DNA of 64,000 nucleotides from Apostichopus japonicus (lineage: Eukaryota > Echinodermata > Holothuroidea > Aspidochirotida > Stichopodidae): NCBI RefSeq assembly GCF_037975245.1, contig NC_092568.1:13479501-13543500 (forward strand), given 5' to 3'. A program made the position numbers and the translations under genes. The notes below the pieces were generated by a model. The model saw nothing but the letters and a program-made list of their open reading frames with translations. It was not told where the DNA came from and did no database searches. Shown piece after piece: positions 11,219-22,200 of the stretch (its first letter is position 1; every line of letters begins with the position of its first letter).

Positions 11219-12202
11219 GATGACACAAATATTTCCCTTCACTCCTTTGGCTGATTATATCTTTGACATCTGGAAGAACTCCACAAAATGAAGAATCTGC
11301 AATGAAGAAAAACAGACTTTCACCAAGGGCTCTTGCTTCTTGCAATTGGTAGGCTCTGGTCTGAACTTTGAACAAGTTTACTGAAATTGGTTCTGGCCTG
11401 GGTTTAACTTTGAAAGTTATGGTTTCCCATTCTCATTTGAAAAAAACCCAGGTACTTTAGTTCAAGTTGGCAATATGAGCTTAGATAATTTACTAGTTAA
11501 GTGTTTTACATTAGGCTGAAGGTATTAGCAATGTTTGTTATATATATAAAACATGCCTTGACTCTGAACATCAATTTATAATACATGCTTTTGAGAGGTA
11601 GTCTACACATCATTTTCACTTAGGTGTGGCTATATAAATGATCGTCAGTTAAAGAAGAATGAGTTCTTGCTTGATCACCCGATCATAGGTAGTGAGCTAA
11701 TAGATGCGTCAAGCCATGGAGGAAGATATTGATGTGCAACGTACACAATCCAACAAGTGGAAAGTGACAGTGCATGAAGTTTCAGGTCTTTGTGGTGTAT
11801 TCATTATCATAATGCTGAAATCATGCCTGGTTCATGTTGAGACATTTCCCACCTTTAATTCAATTCCTTCATGACAGTATGTGCTAATTGTTAGAATGGA
11901 ATCTGAAAAGTGCCTTTCATTTAGCTATGATGATTAAAAACCGGTTTAGACTATCCTGTGATATGAAAGATCGCCAATGATCATTGGTGTAACTCACTAT
12001 GTGCGATCGATAAAAAAAAAAACACTATTAGTTGCATACTACACTGTTCATTTTCCCAACAATCGGCGGATCGGTTAGCATAAAATAAGCATTGTACTTA
12101 GGCCTAGCCTGTTACTGTTAGCCTATAGCAACATTGGTGCATATTGACCCGACGATCAGTTAAATAAGCAAGAGGAGCATCCTTATTTGCGCCACCCTCC
12201 GA

Positions 12203-12220
12203 GCATAACGTACGTTATGC
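12203..12220. repeat. 18-bp perfect palindrome
   Basis: GCATAACGTACGTTATGC is its own reverse complement. It sits about 1 kb upstream of the ACTMAP start. It could be a dimeric binding site or chance. Confidence 0.8.
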
Positions 12221-12681
12221 ATAACTTTTTGAGCCTAGCGTTAGTAAAGAGGCCCCAATCATAATTTACTTTATAGTTTAGTTTAGAAACCCAAGGACCA
12301 GGAAGCCTTACAAGTTACAGTAGCTTATTTGAGACCCGATCCGTGTTAGATCGTGGATGAACACCGTAGCATCCACAGAAATTCCTGTAGTAGCATCGCT
12401 ATATTCCGCCTGCGTTTTGTTAGACTTTCAGTTTTACGAAGGTGGAATATCTTCGGTAGGACCATGGAGGTTTGTTTTTTCAGAGAGTTGTTATGGTCAG
12501 ATCAACTACACCAACCCGCACTGAAGCATCACTACCTTTATTTGTTGAGCAGTATGCAAGAAACTTGACTACTATGGAACGCCAAAACCAACAAAAATGC
12601 AGATTTTTTTTTTTTAAATCTAAGTCATTATGTGAATACAAAGTTATCGCACATTATGACCAAAATGCGAGTTTTTAAGTC

Positions 12682-12830
12682 GGTGACTCGACAATACTCC
12701 ATTTTTTGTCGAGTCGCCAAGCTAACGAAAGTCAGAAACTCGACAAAAATCAACGTTTAATCGTCTTGTCGAGTTCCCGTAGTTAGGGAACTCGACAAGA
12801 ATCAAATTCTTTGTCCAGTTGTCGCGTCAG
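12682..12830. repeat. cluster of CTCGACAA / TTGTCGAG inverted repeats
   Basis: Arm 12682-12694 pairs with 12706-12718 (13 bp with one G-T wobble), and AACTCGACAA at 12737-12746 pairs exactly with 12766-12775. A third copy, GGAACTCGACAA, begins near 12788 and faces a decayed TTTGTCCAGTT. Further relatives (CTTGACAA, TCTCGACA) follow to about 12905. Confidence 0.8.
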
Positions 12831-12943
12831 TATTGTAAGTCTGTAACTTGACAAAAAACGTAGTTTTGCCGATATAACATGGTTTTCTTACACGGTATCT
12901 CGACATCTCGCATGTCCCCTTATCGCTTCCGTAATTATATTAC

Positions 12944-13002
12944 AATTGTGGTCGTTTTCCATATAGAAGTTACTAACTTCTATATGGAAAACGACCACAA
13001 TT
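12944..13002. repeat. perfect 59-bp palindrome
   Basis: The 29 bases at 12944-12972 are the exact reverse complement of 12974-13002, with a single C at 12973 as the centre. The left arm begins AATTGTGGTCGTTTTCC. Perfect arms with almost no spacer suggest a recent inverted duplication or an assembly fold-back. Confidence 0.93.
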
Positions 13003-13400
13003 CAAGTTACAGGATCAGATAAAAGTATAAATAAAGAGGGCAATCCACCGAGTTGCATATCTCATCGCCAGCAAACACTGATTCAAATGAACAAATTTAC
13101 TATTAGCTATGCAATCCCGCAATACCGCTTTTGAAGTTAACATGATTACATTCTTTTGTGATTCTGGGAGTCCTGACTCCAGAATCATACTTTTCAAATG
13201 ATAAGATTATTGTGAAAATGTCCTCTTTTCTTTCATTTTATACCAACTTTTAACACTGGGAAGGTTACCACTCATTGTCAATCAGTGAAATCTTAATGTC
13301 GCGTGAAGGTAATTATACATAGCCTAGGCCGACTTAGCTTTGTCTTCTTCGCGCTAAGACGCAGGGAATAGACCTAGGCTACACGCCTCAGCACAATGCA

Positions 13401-13401
<1 letters not shown>

Positions 13402-13476
<75 letters not shown>

Positions 13477-13491
13477 TTATTTATATATATA
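13402..13491. repeat. compound (CA)n(TA)n(TTTA)n microsatellite
   Basis: A CA run to about 13426 passes directly into a TA run to about 13471 and then TTTA/TA repeats. This is a simple sequence repeat and is likely length-polymorphic. Confidence 0.95.
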
Positions 13492-13732
13492 TTCATTTGC
13501 CTTTGTCGTTTACCTCCATTGCATTAACATAAAGTCTGTTCAAAGTATCTCTTTCGAGATCCGGCTTTAGGAATCACAAATGATTTCGAGTTGGTTAGCA
13601 TCATGTTTGATCTCTAGAGTAAGGCAAAATATGTCACCAAAAACAGAACTAGTATTGTTCGATACAGGTGACAAACGCCTACAGTGGAATTACGACCTTC
13701 CTTACCGGTTTCGAACCTCTGGACATACAATC

Positions 13733-13806
13733 AGCGTCCATAGCCTAGTGGTTAGGGTGTCCGCGTACAGAGCGGAAGGCCCGTGGTTCGAATCCCGGTG
13801 GAGGCT
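13733..13806 (+). repeat. tRNA-like sequence (tRNA pseudogene or SINE head)
   Basis: The outer arms AGCGTCC and GGAGGCT pair at six of seven positions. There is an A-box-like TAGCCTAGTGGTTAG and an anticodon stem TCCGC/GCGGA closing loop GTACAGA (anticodon position ACA, preceded by T). A perfect B-box GGTTCGAATCC is present, but the T-stem has two mismatches. It looks like a decayed tRNA or the head of a tRNA-derived SINE. It lies between two long AT microsatellites. A functional tRNA is unlikely. Confidence 0.6.
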
Positions 13807-13852
13807 GAAAGTTTTTTCACTGTTCTTGATTTTCCAACTCATTACGATTTTC

Positions 13853-13853
<1 letters not shown>

Positions 13854-13940
<87 letters not shown>
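13854..13940. repeat. (TA)n microsatellite
   Basis: About 40 uninterrupted TA dinucleotides follow the tRNA-like sequence. The open frame that crosses it is an artefact of the TA repeat. Confidence 0.97.
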
Positions 13941-13942
<2 letters not shown>

Positions 13943-14321
13943 CGTAATCACGCAAACGTTTACAAGTGGCTAGACCCGGACGCGAAGGTGAAGTGAGTCA
14001 CAAAACTGCGACTTTCCCATCGGACGTTACCGTCGTTCTAACCTTGTGTGACACGTGGACATATTTGGAAAGTTTACCATGACAATTGTTGCTATGGAAA
14101 CTGACATAGCTGCATATGGCTCAACGGGCAAAGGAACTACAACATCTCACCTTCCCTATGGGAGCGATGAGATAACAAGAGGGTAATTCATGGACTTCTG
14201 AATGCATCTTAATTGTTGTCATCTTTGCTATAGGCAGGATTCCAGTTTTTTAACATTATAGTTTAAAACGACAATACCTAAGCATCACTGTTGTTTCATG
14301 CAAGGCATCAAAGTTGGGGCA

Positions 14322-14960
14322 ATTTCACCTCTGACCTACATTGACCTTTCAACTTCAACATCCAAAAGGGAATATTGTCGTATTTGTCTCATCATTCTCT
14401 ACATATCTTGTGGCTAAAAACCAATGTTTAGGGCCTTGAACATTGACCTATGACATTATCAATTAAGCAGGCACGAGTTCACATGATCATGCACCTATAC
14501 CCACCAAGTATGAACTTGATCCGAATTATGGTCTAGGAGAGTTTGCGACAAACTTTTCCACAGAATTAAGGCCAAATTTGCTTTTGACCTACATTGGACT
14601 TCGATGTCGACCCTTAACAACTAAATAAGAACTATTTTAAAATTTATCCCATTATCTTGTGGTTTAATACATTTTAACAACATACTAACATTTAATGATC
14701 TAAAAACAAACTTTTCCGGTATTTGATTTCTGACATTTGACATCACCAATCACACAGGCACGCGTTGTCATGGTTAGGCACCTCCCCACCAAGTTTGAAC
14801 GTGATCAGACTTACGGTCTAGGAGTAGTTTGCCATTTGACCTCAATTGACATATATATATGTGACACCGACCCTTGCGCTTTAATCGGTCCTACTTAAAA
14901 ATTGGTCTCATCATTCTCTACATATCGTGGTTTAATGACTTTTTCCTACAAGATGAAAGA
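14322..14960. repeat. ~250-bp repeat, two full copies and a partial third
   Basis: The phrase TTGACCTACATTG (or a variant) recurs near 14331, 14583 and 14835. Each copy is followed by CATTCTCTACATAT or ATCTTGTGGTTTAA, a GACATTTGACATCACCAAT-like segment, and CACCAAGTTTGAACGTGATC. Copies are diverged. Confidence 0.8.
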
Positions 14961-17232
14961 TAATTATTAGATCTATTAATCTTTTTCAGTGTTTTCAGGT
15001 ACTTAGAAGTGCTGAATAAAGAAATGTTGCGCACAGAAGTTGAAGAGGGGAAACAGATCAACAAAATGCAACTGTTTAAATGAGGTGTAATTTATGCAAA
15101 TTATATTCAAATGAGCAACAAATTATAGAAAAACATAACTAAAATGAAAATAAATAGGAAAAAAAGAATAACCTTACTCTATTGTATTATTTTGTCTTTG
15201 TAATTACTTCCCCCTCTGTTGTCATTATATATTTGTTGTTTTTTGGGTTGCATTGGATCCTTCCTATTACCATAATTGATTGTTTATGGAAATTGCTGGA
15301 ACTTTTCTGCAGCATAGACCAATTCATATCCTAATTTTTAGTGGCAAAGATATGCCTATTTTCAAATGTCTTCTTCAAAGTGTCTTATGTCGAGAGAAAA
15401 ACAACAAGGGCAACAACGCTGCAGAAGCTCAGCTAAGCTTCTATTTGAGAAATTTGTTTTGATTGGCAAGTCTTCTGAGCAGTTGCTCCGTTTGTTTGTG
15501 CATAAAATATAAGACATATCCGGAATAACGGTGTCCTTTCCTTTGCTCCCGATCTCCTTTTTTCCTTGTCTTATGCTCCTTCTTACCAGACGTAGTTTGT
15601 TAAAATTTTAGAAAGTTGTAAACATTTGTTTTGAAAAGAAGACATAGAGATAATTGTATCAGTTATTGAAATAAACAATGATAAAAGTTTGAAATAAATA
15701 TAAAAAGTAAAAGGGCTACTAATAACCGCTACGTTGTGTTCTTGAATATTTAAACTGCAGAGCCTTTATAGTATCTTTAAATCAAAATGCAAAACTGCAT
15801 TGAGGTTTGATGGATGACTCCATCGTAAAAGGGTATGAGCCAATGTTATCATTGTAAGATATAATGAAAAAAGTTTTGTTTATATGAATTACGCCGCTAC
15901 ATATCCCGAAATCCCAAATGGGGACTGATTTCAACGGTAGTTAGCCCTAAATACTGTCGGGTGTATATACGAACTGCCCATTGTTAGTCCTAGAAGAAAT
16001 TTCCCGATATTGTCGTATTCCGGGAAATTCCTTCAAGTGTCTCTTTCAAATGTTGTGGATATCACGTTTGAATTGTGCTGACCCACAATTGTTCACGAAA
16101 ATTGCACCCATAAAATAATAGAGAACTACCTGCATCTTGTTTACAATCGACGTACCACAAAGAAACGTTAGAGATCAGCAATCGGAATCGGCTCCAACAA
16201 GCCGTATCCCACACACAAACTGTGGAAAAGTTAAAATGATAAATCTGCCAAGTCGTTCTTAAGTTTACAGAGAATGATATCGAACTTTATATGAAGCCTG
16301 AAGAAAAAGTGAACATTTGTCTGGATCAAGCTTTCCACGGGTGGAATTATATCCAATATGACGGGAACAATTAAAGATGAAAGACATTTTGCTGCTCACA
16401 CCAAAACGCATACTGGTCGTGAATCTAAAATGTTGAAAAACAAATTTTATGATCATTACATATGACGTGTGGCCTACATTTCACCATAACTGAAAACTCT
16501 ACAGAAGGCCCTGTGTTGGGCCCTCACATAACGATAACAAAAATTCCTGAACAACTTTGGTTCGCGACATTCAAACGATATATCCACAACATTTCAGCAG
16601 AGTATGACAACAGCGCTCTAGGAGGAGTAGCATGTTTAAGTTGTCAGATAATGACCTCTCGTGACCTCAAATGAAGTTCAAATTTACAAACCAAATTGTA
16701 TGAAAAGTTAACTCACACAAGCCATTTTCGAAATTTGGTCCAAATCGTATAGAAAATGACGAAATGCAGTCATTCAACAAGGTTGCCGAAAGTGAGAGGA
16801 TTTCGGCAGAATCGCACGATCGCTGTAAGATCAGCTGAAAGCGTTCAGTACGAGTATCTTATGTACGGGTAGTACATACCAACAGTAAATCAGTATAACC
16901 CCCTCAATTATATTTCGGACATTCCAATTCCTTGCGCCTACTGTGTGAATTGTACTGTACGAGCTTTTATGGTAGGCCGGAGCGCTACATGCAGAAAATG
17001 TACATAGTAACATAACGCCATACAGCAACAGCGTTTCATCTCCATGGACTCGACGATATTAGTAAGTACAATTACAAATGTATTCTAGGCCAACCCGGTG
17101 TAGCCTAGATACGAAATTTATGATCGTAGTTTCTCTTCCAGTGGAATAACATGATTTTAAGGGAAACGTGTTACCATCTTACAAATTGGTGTGTCAGAGG
17201 ATCTTATACTTGTGCTGCAAAATGGGAATTAA

Positions 17233-19299
17233 ATGGCAGAAACCGTCGTCAAGTTACCACTATTTAACTCTTTCGACGAGGATCCCATGGTAATTAATAA
17301 CACTAGGCGTATCGATACTAACGTTCAAATTCGTAGTAAAATTAAGCATTCTAAACCACGAAATTGGATCAACCACATTCATGAAAGACAGACGGTTGGG
17401 GACAATGGTGACTTAATTATGGAAGAAAGTGACATTCTCGATCAGTTGCGAGATGAAAATTACATCGAGCACCGTGCATATCTACTTGATGAATTACTTC
17501 AGAGAACTCAAAAGTATGCAGGCCAAGAGGCTGCTGGAAATAGACAGGAACTTTTTCTCAGTTTAGCCCATGTATTGCTGGACAGTGACTTGGAAGTTAG
17601 ACAGAAGGCCGTTGAAGTCATTTATGCAGTAATACCACACCTTGATTATGAGTTAGATAAATGTATGGACTATGTGCTTCCACAGTTCATTCACAATATT
17701 GGTGAGAAGAGGGTTGCGGTACGGAAGGTCATTATTCAGACCCTGCATTCATACATGCGTAAAACATCAAACATACAGCATTTGTTTCATGCTCTTGTGA
17801 AACATGGTATTGAACATACTGATCCAGATATAAATATGCAAGCAGTGGTTGCCCTTCCAATCCTACTCACTCCTAACATTCCCTCAGCTGATGTGTATCC
17901 AATTATACAATCATTGGCATTCAAAATTTGCAAGGAGCATGATCAAAAACTTCTAGGTTTATCACTTATTGCTCTTAATCAGATCAAGTCCACAGTTGGA
18001 AAAGACAGATTTAATTCTTATATGGAAAAGCTTCCACCTGAAATAAAAGCTAGATACCAAGCCAGAGAACAACAAATAACAACAGAAGAAACAGATGACC
18101 TAGATGTTAATTCAAACCAACGAAACATATTCCAGGGGCATGGGTATAGTGATTCTGTGTCACATCAAGGATCTAGCAACTCAGAGCATATTAATTACAG
18201 TGATACACAAGTGCACGATGATGACGTTGGGTTTGGAATCATTCCTCAAAGTATAATGAAGGGTCTAATGGATCAAGAAAACTGGTATGAAAGACTTTTA
18301 GCAGCAAAAGAGTTGAAATCTTTGATATCTGAGCTTGAAGATGTGTCCAAGCTTAAAAGTAACTTTATTGCGCTTATAAGCTTCTTATGTCAACTTTTGG
18401 AGGACTTGAATTTTAAAGTCTCAATAGTAACAATTGAGATAATTGAACAATTAGTCTTGAAATTAAATCAAGACATTAAGTTTTACCTCAAACCAGTTGT
18501 ATCTGCCCTCACCAAAAGATTCGGAGATAATAAAATAGTGATAAGGCAGACAAATATGAGAGTGATGATAACTCTAATGCAAACATTAGAACCAAAGCCC
18601 GTTGTAGATGTTGTCAGTGAAACTTTGAAGCACAGAAAGTCTGGTGTTCGAGAAGAGGCGCTTCATATTATCATCGCTGCCCTTTTAACTTTTCCAAGCA
18701 ATGATTTTGATCTTGCCAAACTGTGTAGTTCTGTGGCACCCACATTAGGTGATCCAAAGAGGAAAGTACGACAAGCTTCTTTGGAGACATTTGCTGTTCT
18801 TGCCCAGGCAATGGGTCCAACAAAGATATCACCTTTAATACGTGCTGTCGATGAGGTGGAACTGCAAATGAATGACGAGGGTGTAATGAAAGCAGTTCAA
18901 GCTAGGCTAGCTCGACGTCAACTACCGAGAATAAATGATGAATACATGGTGGAGTTGCCATCTCCTTTGCCATCATCAGCTAGCTCACGGTCGGCTTCAT
19001 CTGTTGCTTTTGACACTGTGTGGATATTGAAAGCAGCTGGTAGCACTGGTAGTGCTAAAGACAGATCATATACTGACCCTGCTATAGAGTTATTACAACC
19101 TTCTCCTAACAAAACTGCTCTTACTAATGGATCTCTTCAAGAGCTCGTCCCACCAAAAAGGTTTTACAGCGCAGGAAGAGGAAGGTCCAAATTACCCTGG
19201 GAAGAGGACCGAGATGATAGGCCAGATGACTTCGCATCTGAAGGTTATGATGGTTCCTTAGCAGCGGCTCGTGGTCATGTAAACAGTGCCCCTATACAG
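17233..19299 (+). CDS. TOGARAM1: TOGARAM1 exon 1 (TOG1 and TOG2)
   Basis: 689 codons from ATG (with TAA directly upstream) to donor ATACAG|GTGAGT, ending in phase 0. Two TOG domains are joined by an acidic and Ser-rich linker (about 276-334). Conserved features include the VAVRKVIIQTLHSYM helix in TOG1 and WYERLLAAKELKSLI opening TOG2. The reading frame continues 20 codons into the intron, which is read-through rather than coding. Confidence 0.96.
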
Positions 19300-22200
19300 G
19301 TGAGTTCATTACATTTTAGAAGTTTAAATCTAATATTACATGATAAACAAAAGCAGGTATGACGTGTTCAAAGCAGAAATGTTAGAGAATACTGATAATG
19401 TGATATGATTCCCCTGCTTGGAAATGTTTCAGTTTTGTGAAAAAAACTGTTTCACTGCATCACTAATATGATTGTCTACTAGTAGAGACAGGATTTTTCT
19501 TTTGCCATTATGAACATTATTAAGTACCAAAAATGCCATATTAATATTTCATGGTGATTTTGACCAAAAGTATCCATTGTATTGAAGAACTTATCTTTTT
19601 TGAAATTGTTTTGCTCTCATCAGTTGTGGTCTGCATCAATTGAGTACATAATTTGCATGACATAATATACTATGTAACTGAGTAAAATGGTAAACAAAAA
19701 ATGGAAGTGATTTAACTATAGTACTGCAATTGAGGGAGCAACTAAGGTGTCTGCAACCACACAAAACACACAGACAAACACAAATTTGTATTTTGTTGTT
19801 GTTTTTGTAGTGGTCATATTGCATGTGATGGTTTAATAGCTGATTTGGATAACATTTAACAAACAATTAGGTAAAAAATGAGCTAAACTGAATCATAATG
19901 ACATCAGAATGTAATTTTCAAATTGGCTAACCAGTATTAGTATGGTTGTTATTATACGTACAGTACCATACCTCCCAACTAAACTCAGGAAACAACCTCT
20001 ATCAAGTATATGAAACTACTGTGCATAGATGGCAGTAATATTAAATGACATGATAATATGATTAGAACTGTAATTGATAAGATGAAAATTTCTATCATGT
20101 TACTGTTACATGTAGGTACCCATTGGATTCCTTACCTCAGCTTTGCATAGTTTAGTTAATTGCATTGTGGCTGTAACTAATTTTGAGCCTACATCAATCA
20201 TTAGCCACTGGCTGCTTCCGTACATATGTACACGGCGGTAGGAAGCTTCCAAAAAGTGGGGGGGGGGGCACAACATCAGAGGGGCACTTTCTTATGCCAC
20301 AACCACCATTCACTATGCTATAAACTGATACACACCGGCCATTTCACTTAAATGATGTGTTAGTATGTTATCAATACTATTATGGTGCACGTGAATAATT
20401 CAAATAAAATATTAAAATTAACAAAGGCGAAGATATCCAAAAGACAGTTCATCATCCAAGGGCATGTTTGCTATTTTGGAAAAAGAGTAGGGGGGGCACG
20501 TGCCCCCCGGCTCCTACCCCCCTGTATGTACACATGTTTCCTTTTGCATTCTTACTGCTGAAGGTTCTGATGGATTCATGTGTAGTAGGTATCTACAGTA
20601 CAGTATATAGACTTTGATAATCAAATTAACTCAAAATAGGCAATTTTGGCAAAGGCTTGGTTCTAAGGCAAAGGCTTGGTTCAGCGGTTAGAGTGTCCAC
20701 CTCACAATCCTTAGGTTCCAGGATCAAAATTCCACCAGGAGCCAATTCTCTGACCTATTAAAAAATTGCTGCAGTGCAGTGGTGATGTGTGAAGTCTTCT
20801 GTGGATTTGGTAAATTTCTGGTTTGTGAACTTGGGAAAAGGGGTTTGTTTCTGTTCTTCACTTGGTTTCGAAACAACTTTGTTCGTCATGGCTGCACTGC
20901 AGTGATGTCGAATGGGTTGCCTTTGCCTACCTCAGTGTTTGAGAAAGTAGTCAGATGATGGGATAGACAATCTCGACCCTGATGGGGACGTTAAATGGCG
21001 GTCTCGGGAGCTGGAAGGGGAGCGAATTCACACCCCTGCCTGGCTGCCTCGTTATCCTCTGAACACTTGTCGAAAAGAGAAGGCTTGAAATAAGCCGGTG
21101 TTCATCCACGATCTTACTTGTGAATGGTGTGGAATGGTATTCACTTCTGAAACCATCCTGAACGTTCCTGAACATTAAGACCAGCAAACCATCAATAACA
21201 TAGAATTCCTCATTGTCCACATATCAATGAATACAATTGACAAACTTCCAGCCAGTGATCCCAGGCTTACATGCCTCTTTACAATGTAAATGATTTTCCA
21301 TAGTTGGAACTTATTGTTACTAGAGCACAACAGGTTTTATCTCAGTTAGTGATGAAAAAAAAATCAATATTAAACTAAGCAAGGCTGTGCGATAGTTTTG
21401 CACACTGTGTGGCTTATATGTATGTATTCATTGAGTGTGTTTGGTCTGTATTAGTATGGATTTTATTTCTACCAAGAACATTGGAAGAATGATGTACACG
21501 TATGAGCTGTGGCCCATCTTATTTACTTTGTTGTACTGTATATCAGTTGGTTTTAGCAATTTTAGCAACTTGCTACGATGTTATCCCTCTTCTCTCTGAA
21601 ATGCACTATAGACAGTCCAAACATCATCTTATGAAAATAATTATTCTGGAACCAAATTTTCCTTCTGCCTTGCAGTTATTCTTCTATCAATCACTGATGG
21701 AACACAACACATTTATTAATAAACATGAACAGTGTGTTGATACAATGGAGCCAGATTATGCTAGCATACATGTAGCATTTGCCCTACTCCCAGAATGGTG
21801 ATACTGTGCACATACTATAAGTTCACTTTGGGTGGAGGTCAAAGTTTCCCTGACTAAATAAGGTCAGCGGAATTATACCCGCAAACTACATGAATTTCTT
21901 TCTTCTTGCTGTGTGTATCGACCTCTCTCTTGTTGGGTAAAAAGATTCATCTGTTTTGTTCGACATATCTTTATTTTCAAGTAGTTAACTTAATATTGAA
22001 TACTTACGTAATTGGTTGTAACTAGTTGATGGGATAAAAGCTAGCACAGGTCAAGTATGAAACTACTGTATTATCCAGATACTTCCATAATTTAGGCATC
22101 AGAAGTGGACATAACTGTTTGTAGTCTTGAAGTCTTGACCTGCCCTCTTGCTTGCATTCATCAGCAACTTAAACCTATAGAGCATACTGAAACTCCCATT

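Larger units (their letters stand above)
11219..17232. other. head-to-head intergenic region between ACTMAP and TOGARAM1
   Basis: Both flanking genes are transcribed away from this 6-kb region, so it should contain both promoters and any 5' UTR exons. I see no TATA box in a convincing position. The content is mostly repeats: an 18-bp palindrome (12203-12220), a TTGTCGAG hairpin cluster (12682-12830), a perfect 59-bp palindrome (12944-13002), CA/TA microsatellites with a tRNA-like sequence between them (13402-13940), and a ~250-bp repeat (14322-14960). From about 15000 to 17232 I see nothing beyond AT-rich unique-looking DNA. Confidence 0.7.

Noticed and set aside
12353-12678. Overlapping open frames of about 70 codons upstream of TOGARAM1
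   Set aside because: They have no recognisable similarity, overlap in different frames, and could not be joined to either neighbouring gene. A non-coding 5' exon cannot be excluded.
13580-13996. 138-codon frame running through the second AT microsatellite
   Set aside because: Its central part is a run of alternating Tyr/Ile from (TA)n and its left part covers the tRNA-like sequence.
21502-21801. 99-codon frame in TOGARAM1 intron 1
   Set aside because: It has no similarity that I recognise and ordinary intronic composition. The exon 1 to exon 2 join is in frame without it.
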